Assembly: GCA_023426345.1 (NCBI GenBank)
Contig: JAFAAX010000038.1
Span: forward strand, 1-23,905
DNA length: 23,905 nucleotides
Reading direction: 5' to 3'
Source of the DNA: Actinomycetes bacterium
GTDB taxonomy: Bacteria; Actinomycetota; Actinomycetes; Actinomycetales; Actinomycetaceae
Shown: piece after piece, positions 14,099 through 20,250 of the stretch
Layout of the letters: every line of letters begins with the position of its first letter
How positions within the stretch are numbered: position 1 is the first letter of the stretch
Made by a program: the position numbers and the translations under genes
Notes under the pieces: generated by a model
What the model was told of the DNA's origin: nothing
What the model saw: only the letters and a program-made list of their open reading frames with translations
The model's database searches: none

Positions 14099-14890
14099 GT
14101 GAGTGCGAGCCCCTGGAAGATCTACGACGATCTCATCGACCTGGTGCCGCAGGAGGCCCGCGCGACCCGGATCCTGGTCGGCGGCGTCGTCGTCGTGTGC
14201 AGCGATGACGGCGGATGCGGCATCGCGGCGCGACAGCGGGGCGGGCCGCGGGTGCCGGCCTCGCAGCGTCCCGAGGTGGGCGCGCGCCTGCGCGACGTCG
14301 CCGCGGGTGTGAGGTCCTGGGACCTCGAACTGGCCAGCATCGGCGCGGCAGCCCTCACCTGCGCCCTCAACACGCCCGCCCGCGTGGCGCCGTTCGCCGC
14401 GGGACACGACCAGGGGGACGCCTTCACGCGCCGTGCCGACGAGCTCGCGGGGCGCCGCGTCGTCATGGTCGGTCACTTCGACCGCGCCGCGCGGACCCTG
14501 CGCGGCGCCTGCGACCTCACGATCCTGGAGCGCGACCCGCACGGCGAGGATCTGCCCGACCCCGCCTGCGAGTACGTGCTGCCCCAGGCCGACACCGTGT
14601 TCCTCACGGGCATGACCGTGGCGAACAAGACGCTGCCGCGCCTGGCGGCCCTGTCGGCGGGCGCCACCACGATCCTCACCGGACCGTCCTCCCCGTTCGC
14701 GCCGGAGGCTTTCGCTGGGATCCTCGACGAGATCGACGGCAGCGTCGTCGCGGACCCCGCCCGCGTGGTCGACCTGGTCGCTCGCGGCGCCTGGCTCCGC
14801 GAGCTCCATCCGGTGCTCCAGCGCTTCGCGGCCCCCCTCGGGCGCGGTCCGCGCGCCGCCGACCCCGCCCCCGGAGGCGACCGCCGATGA
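14099..14890 (+). CDS. DUF4213/DUF364 family protein (putative heavy-metal-chelation Rossmann-like protein)
   Basis: The 263-residue product has an N-terminal DUF4213-like part (WKIYDDLIDLVPQ, then VVVVCSDDGGCGIAARQRGG, and ELASIGAAALTCALNTPAR with an Ala-Leu-Asn motif). The C-terminal Rossmann-like DUF364 part contains VVMVGHFDRAARTLRGACDL, LERDPHGEDLPDPACEYVLP, and TILTGPSSPFAPEAF. Members often sit beside metal-uptake genes and have been proposed to chelate metal, but no activity is established to my knowledge. Its place directly after modABC and the molybdate-sensor candidate suggests a role with molybdate or another oxyanion. The GTG at 14099 follows a -10 by 6 nt. The next gene overlaps its stop as ATGA. 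Confidence 0.82.
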   Translation: MSASPWKIYDDLIDLVPQEARATRILVGGVVVVCSDDGGCGIAARQRGGPRVPASQRPEVGARLRDVAAGVRSWDLELASIGAAALTCALNTPARVAPFAAGHDQGDAFTRRADELAGRRVVMVGHFDRAARTLRGACDLTILERDPHGEDLPDPACEYVLPQADTVFLTGMTVANKTLPRLAALSAGATTILTGPSSPFAPEAFAGILDEIDGSVVADPARVVDLVARGAWLRELHPVLQRFAAPLGRGPRAADPAPGGDRR

Positions 14891-15246
14891 CCATTCCCGT
14901 GCCCCCCGACCGGCTGGCGCAGGCGGTCGCGCGCTTCGATTCGGCGATCCTCATCACCGCGACCGCGCCCGGCCGGTTCGTCAAGATCCACACCGTCGAT
15001 CCGCGCGTGGAGGACGGCGAGCTGGTCGTCGACCATCCCCGCGGCTCGGCGATCGCGAACGCGGCGGCCGATGCGCACGTGACGCTCGTGTGGGCGGCGC
15101 GCGAGCGCCACGGCTGGAGCCTGATCGTGGACGGCCTGGCCCGCACCGAGGACGAGGGCGCCCGCCTGGTCGTGTCCACCGCGGGAGGCATGCTGCACCG
15201 CCCCGCCTCCCACGCCGACGGCCCCGCATGGACCTGGGAGCGCTGA
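14887..15246 (+). CDS. Pyridoxamine-5'-phosphate-oxidase-like flavin split-barrel protein
   Basis: The 119-residue product overlaps the upstream stop (ATGA), so it is coupled to the DUF364 gene. The sequence SAILITATAPGRFVKIHTVD, then HVTLVWAARERHGWSLIVDGLARTED fits a small PNPOx-like split barrel that binds FMN, F420 or heme in other members. I cannot name the cofactor or reaction. GGMLHRPASHADGPAWTWER at the end resembles small actinobacterial pyridoxamine-oxidase relatives. A strong hairpin (15330-15360) ends the unit. Confidence 0.75.
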   Translation: MTIPVPPDRLAQAVARFDSAILITATAPGRFVKIHTVDPRVEDGELVVDHPRGSAIANAAADAHVTLVWAARERHGWSLIVDGLARTEDEGARLVVSTAGGMLHRPASHADGPAWTWER

Positions 15247-15329
15247 CTCCCCCACCCGCCGGCTCCCGCGCCCTCGACCCCGCCGGGGATCCCGCTCCGG
15301 CGCCGGCCTGGCCCCCAGCGGCAGACGGA

Positions 15330-15360
15330 AGGGGCCGACAGCACCCGGCTGTCGGCCCCT
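15330..15360. terminator. Bidirectional terminator hairpin
   Basis: AGGGGCCGACAG (15330-15341) pairs perfectly with CTGTCGGCCCCT (15349-15360) across a 7-nt loop. It lies between the plus-strand operon ending at 15246 and the minus-strand bL37 gene ending at 15372. Confidence 0.8.
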
Positions 15361-15371
15361 CCACTCACGGC

Positions 15372-15446
15372 TCAGGCGTTCGGACGCTTGCCGTGGTTCG
15401 CTCCGTGCTTGCGACGGTCACGACGCTTGCGGCCCTTCTTCGACAT
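15372..15446 (-). CDS. Large-subunit ribosomal protein bL37 (24 aa)
   Basis: This 24-codon frame starts MSKKGRKRRDRRKHGANHG and ends KRPNA. It closely matches the tiny, highly basic actinobacterial 50S protein bL37 known from mycobacterial ribosomes. AAGGAG lies 7-8 nt before its ATG. It is the next gene downstream of rsrA on the same strand (about 130 nt gap, holding a perfect GTCACGTGAC palindrome at 15537-15546) and is followed by a strong terminator. It may be co-transcribed with sigR-rsrA or have its own promoter. Confidence 0.9.
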   Translation of the reverse strand: MSKKGRKRRDRRKHGANHGKRPNA

Positions 15447-15576
15447 GGCGGTCTCCTTCCGTCGACGACTCAACCCCGACAGTCTCCCACACGTGAGGCC
15501 GATCCCACGACCTCCGCCGGCCCCTCAGCGACGAACGTCACGTGACCGCGGGACTCCTCCGAGCGGGTCGCCCTCG

Positions 15577-15864
15577 TCACTGGGCGCGGATCGTGCGCGC
15601 AACGATGGTCACGCGCAGGGAATCGGGAGCGGACTGCTCCTCGCACCAACAGCGGCGCAGGACGTCGCGGAGGTGGCGCTCGGCGCCCAACGCCCGCTGG
15701 CACGTCGGGCACGTCGCCGCATGGGCCTCTAGGACCGCGAGGGACTCCGCGTCCAGGCAGTCGCCCCCGGGGCCCGCGCCCTCGGCCAGTGCCCGTGCCC
15801 ACTGGAGGTCGACGACCTCGTCGAGGTGCGCGCGCAGCCGCTCGCAAGCCGTGCCGCCCGTCAT
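15577..15864 (-). CDS. rsrA: Zinc-binding anti-sigma factor (RsrA/RshA family)
   Basis: RsrA-type proteins hold SigR inactive under reducing conditions and release it when their zinc-bound thiols form disulfides. The 95-residue product has C7, then H48-x3-C52-x2-C55 in EAHAATCPTCQRALG, the ZAS-type zinc motif, and a further Cys-Trp-Cys near residue 72. The ATG at 15864 is 8 nt after the sigR stop, so the pair is an operon. The last codons overlap a copy of the GACGAGGGCG motif (15569-15578). The gene symbol follows the Streptomyces name; the mycobacterial name would be rshA. Confidence 0.93.
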   Translation of the reverse strand: MTGGTACERLRAHLDEVVDLQWARALAEGAGPGGDCLDAESLAVLEAHAATCPTCQRALGAERHLRDVLRRCWCEEQSAPDSLRVTIVARTIRAQ

Positions 15865-15872
15865 GTCCGCTC

Positions 15873-16514
15873 TCACCGCGCACCTCCCGCGCCCGTGCCG
15901 ATGCCGATGCCGACGGACGCCGCGTAGTCGGCCAGCCTGTCGCGCAGCTGCCGGCGCCCCCGATGCAGCCGGCTCATCACCGTGCCGATGGGGACCTCCA
16001 GGATCTGCGCGATCTCCTTGTAGCTGAACCCCTCGACGTCGGCCAGGTAGACCGCCATGCGGTACTCCTCGGACAGCGACGCCAGCGCCTCGCGCACCTG
16101 CTCGGAGGGGATGAGGTCGAGCGCCTCGACCTCCGCCGAGCGCAGCCCGCGGTCGTCGTGGGAGGCGGCGTCGGCCAGCTGCCAGTCCTCGACGGTGTCC
16201 GAGCTCGCGCGCTTCGGCGAGCGCTGCGCCTTCCGGTACATCGTGATGTAGGTGTTCGTGAGGATGCGGTAGAGCCACGCCTTGATGTTGGTCCCCGGCC
16301 GGTACTGGTCGAACTTCGCGTAGGCCTTGGTGAAGGCCTCCTGCACCAGGTCCTCGGCGTCCGCGCGATTGCGGGTCATGCCCAGCGCCGCGCCGTAGAG
16401 CTGATCGAGCAGGGGCAGGGCCTCCGCGGCGAAACGCGCGTCGCGCTCCTCGCGGGTCTCTGCCGCCCCGGCTGCGGGAGCCGCGTCGTCGGAAGTGGTC
16501 GAGATGATGTCCAT
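15873..16514 (-). CDS. sigR: ECF sigma factor SigR/SigH (thiol-oxidative stress)
   Basis: SigR/SigH directs transcription of thioredoxin, mycothiol and protein-quality genes after disulfide stress. The 213-residue product has sigma region 2 (LYGAALGMTRNRADAEDLVQ, then KFDQYRPGTNIKAWLYRI) and region 4 (LSEEYRMAVYLADVEGFSYK, then IGTVMSRLHRGRRQLRDRL). rsrA follows after 8 nt. The ATG at 16514 lies 8 nt after TAGCCT on the minus strand. A second in-frame ATG at 16580, with no stop between, would add 22 residues. A SigR-type promoter (16590-16616) should start transcription just before that upstream codon, so both a short and a long form are possible. Confidence 0.95.
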   Translation of the reverse strand: MDIISTTSDDAAPAAGAAETREERDARFAAEALPLLDQLYGAALGMTRNRADAEDLVQEAFTKAYAKFDQYRPGTNIKAWLYRILTNTYITMYRKAQRSPKRASSDTVEDWQLADAASHDDRGLRSAEVEALDLIPSEQVREALASLSEEYRMAVYLADVEGFSYKEIAQILEVPIGTVMSRLHRGRRQLRDRLADYAASVGIGIGTGAGGAR

Positions 16515-16522
16515 CGCCCTCC

Positions 16523-16528
16523 AGGCTA
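16523..16528 (-). promoter_or_regulatory. Candidate housekeeping -10 for short sigR
   Basis: On the minus strand TAGCCT ends 8 nt before the ATG at 16514, fitting a near-leaderless constitutive transcript. GGAGGG lies in the same gap and could serve as ribosome binding site on longer transcripts. Confidence 0.4.
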
Positions 16529-16589
16529 GCGCTACCCACCGCCACGCGGTGGTCGCGATGGACTCCGTCCCCGTCACCATGACCACTCC

Positions 16590-16616
16590 AACGCGGGCGG
16601 CGCGGGAAATGTTCCC
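16590..16616 (-). promoter_or_regulatory. SigR-dependent autoregulatory promoter of sigR
   Basis: On the minus strand the -35 GGGAAC (16611-16616) is followed by exactly 18 nt and the -10 GTT (16590-16592). This matches the established SigR/SigH consensus GGAAT/C-N18/19-GTT. The predicted start point is about 16582-16584. Confidence 0.8.
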
Positions 16617-16656
16617 CGGATGAGCCCAAACACTGGCCGTCGCCACCGATGCGTCG

Positions 16657-16662
16657 GACAAT
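16657..16662 (+). promoter_or_regulatory. Candidate -10 of the doxX-aroA-rsgA operon
   Basis: GACAAT ends 6 nt before the ATG at 16669. The intervening GGAGGC could instead be a close ribosome binding site, so the leaderless reading is less certain here. Confidence 0.35.
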
Positions 16663-16668
16663 GGAGGC

Positions 16669-17175
16669 ATGAACATCATCCGACTGGTGGCCCGGCCCCT
16701 CCTCGCAGCTCCCTTCCTCGTCGACGGGTGGTCGGCGGTGCGCGACCCCGACCCCCACGTCGAGCGCCTGGAGCCGGTCCGTCCTCTCTTCCAGAAGGCG
16801 GGCCTGGATCTCACCGACGAGCAGCTCCGCCTCATCACCCGCGGCCTGGGCGTCGTGACGATGGGCGCAGGAGCGGTCCTCGCGGTCGGCGCCGGCCAGA
16901 GGGGCGCGGCGACGGTGCTCGCCACGGCGGCGGTTCCGCTGGCGATCGCGAACAACCCCGTGTGGACGGCCTCCTCGAAGGCCGAGCGCTCGGCGATGCG
17001 CGACGGCCTCACCCGTTCCCTCGCCCTGTTCGGCGGACTGGTGTTCGCCGCCACGGACCGGCGCGGCAAGCCCTCCGTCGGATGGAAGGTCCGCAACGAC
17101 CGCGAGCAGCGCGCCGCGATCAAGGCCGCCTCCCGCAAGGCCCGCGAGGACGCGCGCCGGACGTACGCGGCATGA
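16669..17175 (+). CDS. DoxX-family membrane protein
   Basis: The 168-residue product begins MNIIRLVARPLLAAPFLVDG, then EPVRPLFQKAGLDLTDEQL, TRGLGVVTMGAGAVLAVGAG and ATAAVPLAIANNPVWTA, a DoxX pattern of about four membrane segments. The C-terminal tail is strongly charged (KVRNDREQRAAIKAASRKA). DoxX proteins take part in redox-linked membrane complexes in some bacteria; the role here is unknown. It is divergent from sigR across 150 bp and overlaps aroA by ATGA, so it leads the aroA-rsgA operon. Its closeness to a thiol-stress sigma gene is suggestive only. Confidence 0.85.
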   Translation: MNIIRLVARPLLAAPFLVDGWSAVRDPDPHVERLEPVRPLFQKAGLDLTDEQLRLITRGLGVVTMGAGAVLAVGAGQRGAATVLATAAVPLAIANNPVWTASSKAERSAMRDGLTRSLALFGGLVFAATDRRGKPSVGWKVRNDREQRAAIKAASRKAREDARRTYAA

Positions 17176-18668
17176 CGCCGGCGCCGCCCGCGCCCCCGCC
17201 CCGCCCCGCGCCCGACGACGGACCCGGCTCCCCTCACCCGGAGGCGGGGCCCGCCGACCTGTGGTGGCCCGCCCCGCCCGCCACAGGGCCCGTCGACGCG
17301 GTCGTTCGCGTCCCCGGTTCGAAGTCCGAGACGAATCGCGCGCTGGTCCTGGCGGCCCTCGCCGACGCCCCCTCGACGGTGCGCGGCGCTCTGGACGCGC
17401 GCGACACGCGCCTCATGATCGAGGGTCTGAGAGCCCTCGGCGCGCGCCTGGAGGAGCCCGGCGACGGGACGATCCGCGTCACCCCGCTCGACCGCGTGCG
17501 GGCGGGCACCACCATCGACTGCGGGCTGGCCGGCACCGTCTTGCGGTTCCTCCCCGCCGTGGCCGCGCTGGCCGACGGCGAGACCACGTTCCTCGGTGAC
17601 CCCGCTGCCTGCGCGCGTCCCGTCGCACCGCTCCTCGAGGCGTTGGCGGACGGCGGCGCCACCGTCACCTTCCTCGGCGAGCCCGGTTTCCTCCCCTTCC
17701 GCGTCCGAGGGGAGGGCGCGTTTCCCTCTCCCGGCGCGAGCGGCGACCTGCTCGTCGACGCCTCCGCGTCCTCCCAGTTCCTCTCCGCACTGCTGCTGGC
17801 CGCGCCTCTGATGTCGCGCCCCGTGACGATCCGCGCGCGCGGGCGCGTGGTCTCCGCCCCGCACGTCGCGATGAGCGTCGAGGCGCTGCGCGCGCGCGGC
17901 GTGGCCGTCCGCGAGGCGCCCATCCAGCCTGACGAGGGCGGCCCCGCCGGGCCGGGATGGGCGGTCACGCCCGGCCGTCCCCGGGGAGGCCCCATCAGCA
18001 TCGACCCGGATCTCTCCAACGCGGGGCCGTTCCTGGCGGCGGCGGCGCTGACCGGCGGGCGCGTGCGCATCCCCGGCTGGCCGGCGCGGACGACCCAGCC
18101 CGGCGAGGCGTGGCGCGGGCTTCTGGAGCGCATGGGCGCCCTGGTCGTCGTGGACGGGGACGGCCTGGCGGTCCAGGGCCCGGGCGCCGGCGCGCTGCGA
18201 GGCATCGACGTCGACCTCTCCGCCGTCGGGGAGCTCGCCCCGACGCTCGCGGCGCTGGCCGTGTGCGCGACCACGCCGTCGCGCCTGCGCGGGATCGGGC
18301 ATCTCCGCGGACACGAGACGGACCGGCTGGCGGCGCTGGCCACCGAGATCGCGCGGCTCGGCGGCGACGCCACCGAGCGGCCCGACGGCCTGGAGATCCG
18401 CCCGCGCCCCCTCCACGCGGCGCGCGTCCGGACCTACGCGGATCACCGGATGGCGACGTTCGGCGCCATCGTCGGCCTGCTCGTGCCCGGCGTGGAGGTC
18501 CAGGACATCGCGACGACCTCGAAGACCCTGCCCGGCTTCGCGCGGATGTGGGCCGACATGCTGGCCGGCGGCGGCCGGGGCGGCTGCGGCGAGGACCACG
18601 ACGGCCAGGGCGGCCAAGGCGGCCAGGGGAACGGCGCCGCCCCCGCCCGCCCGGAGCCCGCCCGGTGA
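17172..18668 (+). CDS. aroA: 3-phosphoshikimate 1-carboxyvinyltransferase (EPSP synthase)
   Basis: AroA joins shikimate-3-phosphate and phosphoenolpyruvate on the way to chorismate and aromatic amino acids. The 498-residue product has VPGSKSETNRALVLAAL (about 47-63, substrate-binding Lys-Ser), CGLAGTVLRFLPAVAAL, ASASSQFLSALLLAAPL, DLSNAGPFLAAAALTGG, GHETDRLAALATEI and ADHRMATFGAIVG. About 35 Pro-rich residues precede the enzyme, and a Gly/Gln-rich tail (about residues 462-498) follows it. One loop contains Asp-Glu-Gly-Gly from the GACGAGGGCG motif (17931-17940). The start overlaps the doxX stop (ATGA) and the stop overlaps rsgA (GTGA). Confidence 0.95.
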   Translation: MTPAPPAPPPRPAPDDGPGSPHPEAGPADLWWPAPPATGPVDAVVRVPGSKSETNRALVLAALADAPSTVRGALDARDTRLMIEGLRALGARLEEPGDGTIRVTPLDRVRAGTTIDCGLAGTVLRFLPAVAALADGETTFLGDPAACARPVAPLLEALADGGATVTFLGEPGFLPFRVRGEGAFPSPGASGDLLVDASASSQFLSALLLAAPLMSRPVTIRARGRVVSAPHVAMSVEALRARGVAVREAPIQPDEGGPAGPGWAVTPGRPRGGPISIDPDLSNAGPFLAAAALTGGRVRIPGWPARTTQPGEAWRGLLERMGALVVVDGDGLAVQGPGAGALRGIDVDLSAVGELAPTLAALAVCATTPSRLRGIGHLRGHETDRLAALATEIARLGGDATERPDGLEIRPRPLHAARVRTYADHRMATFGAIVGLLVPGVEVQDIATTSKTLPGFARMWADMLAGGGRGGCGEDHDGQGGQGGQGNGAAPARPEPAR

Positions 18669-19783
18669 GCCGGCGAGACACGGGCACCGACGACCCCCGC
18701 GTGCGGGTGCGCCCCGGGAGGGGGTCGCGCCCTCGTTCGAAGGTGCGTCCCGACTGGTCCGAGCAGCCCCTCGGACGCGTGGTGTCCATCGACCGCGGCC
18801 GCTACGGCGTCGTGCTGGCCGACCCGGAGGGCACGCGCCTCATCGGCGTGCGCGCGCGGGAGCTCGGCCGCGGATCCCTGGTGCTCGGCGACCGCGTGCG
18901 GATGACCGGGGACCTGTCGGGCCGCCCCGACACGTTGGCCCGGATCGTCGCCATCGAGGATCGCTCGACGGTGCTGCGGCGCTCGCGCGACGACGCCGCC
19001 GACGAGCGCTCCGAGAAGGCCATCGTCGCCAACGCCCAGGTCATGGTCGTCGTGGTGGCCGCCGCCGACCCCGAGCCGCGCACCGGCATGGTGGACCGTT
19101 GCCTGGTCGCCGCCTACGAGGCCGGGCTGGAGCCCGTCCTGTGCGTGACGAAGTCGGACCTGGCGGACCCTGCGCCGTTCGTCGCCCGCTTCTCGCCGTT
19201 CGGACTGACCTCCGTCGCCGTGTCCCTGCTCGCCCCCGAGGCGGACGGCGACGAGGGCAAGGGCAAAGGCGAGGACGAGGGCGACCGAGCGGACCCCGGC
19301 CTCGACCGGCTCCGCGACCTGCTCGCGGACAGGTTCTCCGTGCTGGTCGGGCACTCGGGAGTCGGCAAGTCGACGCTCATCAACGCGCTGGTCCCCGGCG
19401 CCGGGCGGGCGACGGGCCATGTCAACGCTGTGACAGGACGCGGCCGGCATACCTCGACGTCCGCGGAGGCCTTCGAGCTGCCGGGCGGCGGATGGGTGGC
19501 CGACACGCCGGGCGTCCGGTCCTTCGGGCTGGGTCACGTGAGCGCCGACGACATTCTGGCCGTCTTCCCCGATGTCGCCGAGGCCGCCTCCTGGTGCCTC
19601 CCGATGTGCACCCATGCCGCAGACGAGCCCTCGTGCGCGCTGGACGCCTGGGCCGTCGGCGCCGAGCCGTTCGCCCGCGGCGGCGGGGCGCTGGACGCCG
19701 ACGAGTCGGCGCGCCGCACGGCCCGCGTGGCGGCCGTTCGCCGCCTCCTGGCGAGCCTCCGCGCCGCGAACCCCCTTCCCTAA
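18665..19783 (+). CDS. rsgA: Ribosome small-subunit-dependent GTPase RsgA
   Basis: RsgA is a circularly permuted GTPase that checks late 30S subunit maturation. The 372-residue product shows an N-terminal OB-fold region (GRVVSIDRGRYGVVLADPEG), G4 TKSD before G1 GHSGVGKSTLINAL, then G3 ADTPGVRSFGL, and the C-terminal zinc knuckle CLPMCTHAADEPSC. The GTG start overlaps the aroA stop. A Lys/Glu/Gly-rich insertion around residues 195-215 includes Asp-Glu-Gly-Asp from the GACGAGGGCG motif (19274-19283). Association with aroA and sigR is a common actinobacterial order. Confidence 0.95.
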   Translation: MSRRDTGTDDPRVRVRPGRGSRPRSKVRPDWSEQPLGRVVSIDRGRYGVVLADPEGTRLIGVRARELGRGSLVLGDRVRMTGDLSGRPDTLARIVAIEDRSTVLRRSRDDAADERSEKAIVANAQVMVVVVAAADPEPRTGMVDRCLVAAYEAGLEPVLCVTKSDLADPAPFVARFSPFGLTSVAVSLLAPEADGDEGKGKGEDEGDRADPGLDRLRDLLADRFSVLVGHSGVGKSTLINALVPGAGRATGHVNAVTGRGRHTSTSAEAFELPGGGWVADTPGVRSFGLGHVSADDILAVFPDVAEAASWCLPMCTHAADEPSCALDAWAVGAEPFARGGGALDADESARRTARVAAVRRLLASLRAANPLP

Positions 19784-19965
19784 CCGCGAGGTTCGCCCAA
19801 GTATGACGCCGAGGTTCGCCCAAGTGTGGGCCCGAGGTTCGCTCGTCTCGCCGCCGAAACCGGGACGTGTGGCACCAGCAGCCCTCGAGATCGGTACGTG
19901 TGGCACCCGCGGAGCTCGCGACCCGCGAGATCGGTACCCGTGGCACCCGCGGCGCTCGCGACCCT

Positions 19966-20013
19966 CGAGATCGGTCCGTGTGGCAGACCTCTCCGCCACA
20001 GATACCGATCTCG
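19966..20013. repeat. Imperfect long hairpin of motif B
   Basis: CGAGATCGGTCCGTGTGGC (from 19966) pairs with GCCACAGATACCGATCTCG (ending 20013) with two mismatches around a 10-nt loop. Confidence 0.8.
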
Positions 20014-20102
20014 GCAGCGCCTCCTTCACCCCAACCCCATCACCGAGCCCCCCACCAGCACAAACGTCAGCACTCACGTCACAGCAGAATCCGACCACAC
20101 AT

Positions 20103-20150
20103 CGAGTTCGGTATCTGTGGCAGACCCCGCTGCCACAGATACCGAACTCG
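20103..20150. repeat. Perfect 21-bp hairpin of motif B
   Basis: The left arm at 20103-20123 (starting CGAGTTCGGTATCTG) is an exact reverse complement of the right arm at 20130-20150, with the 6-nt loop ACCCCG. A stem this long without mismatch suggests recent formation or selection. Confidence 0.92.
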
Positions 20151-20250
20151 GTCGCGGCCCTCCCCCTCACGGCAGAGACATACCGCAAGGCCGTTGGCGT
20201 CACACGTGGGCGAACCTCGCGGGTCCACTCGGGCGAACCTCGAAGGAGGG

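Larger units (their letters stand above)
19784..20250. repeat. Composite repeat region between convergent rsgA and the mannitol-dehydrogenase gene
   Basis: This gene-free stretch of 467 bp is built from two motifs. Motif A (CGAGGTTCGCCCAAGT) occurs forward at 19787, 19810 and, degenerate, 19833, and inverted at 20204-20219 and 20227-20242, so it brackets the region. Motif B (CGAGATCGGTACGTGTGGCA) occurs forward at 19855, 19886, 19926, 19966 and 20103, and inverted at 19995-20014 and 20130-20151. The copies at 19886, 19926 and 19966 are exactly 40 bp apart. I see no open frame with protein character. Confidence 0.85.

Noticed and set aside
16620..17171. Plus-strand frame running into aroA from upstream, as an aroA N-terminal extension
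   Set aside because: It overlaps the DoxX gene in another frame and lacks AroA similarity; the ATGA overlap at 17172 gives a better start.
19784..20250. Insertion sequence with transposase
   Set aside because: There is no open frame with transposase motifs; only short direct and inverted motifs are present, so it is described as a non-coding composite repeat.
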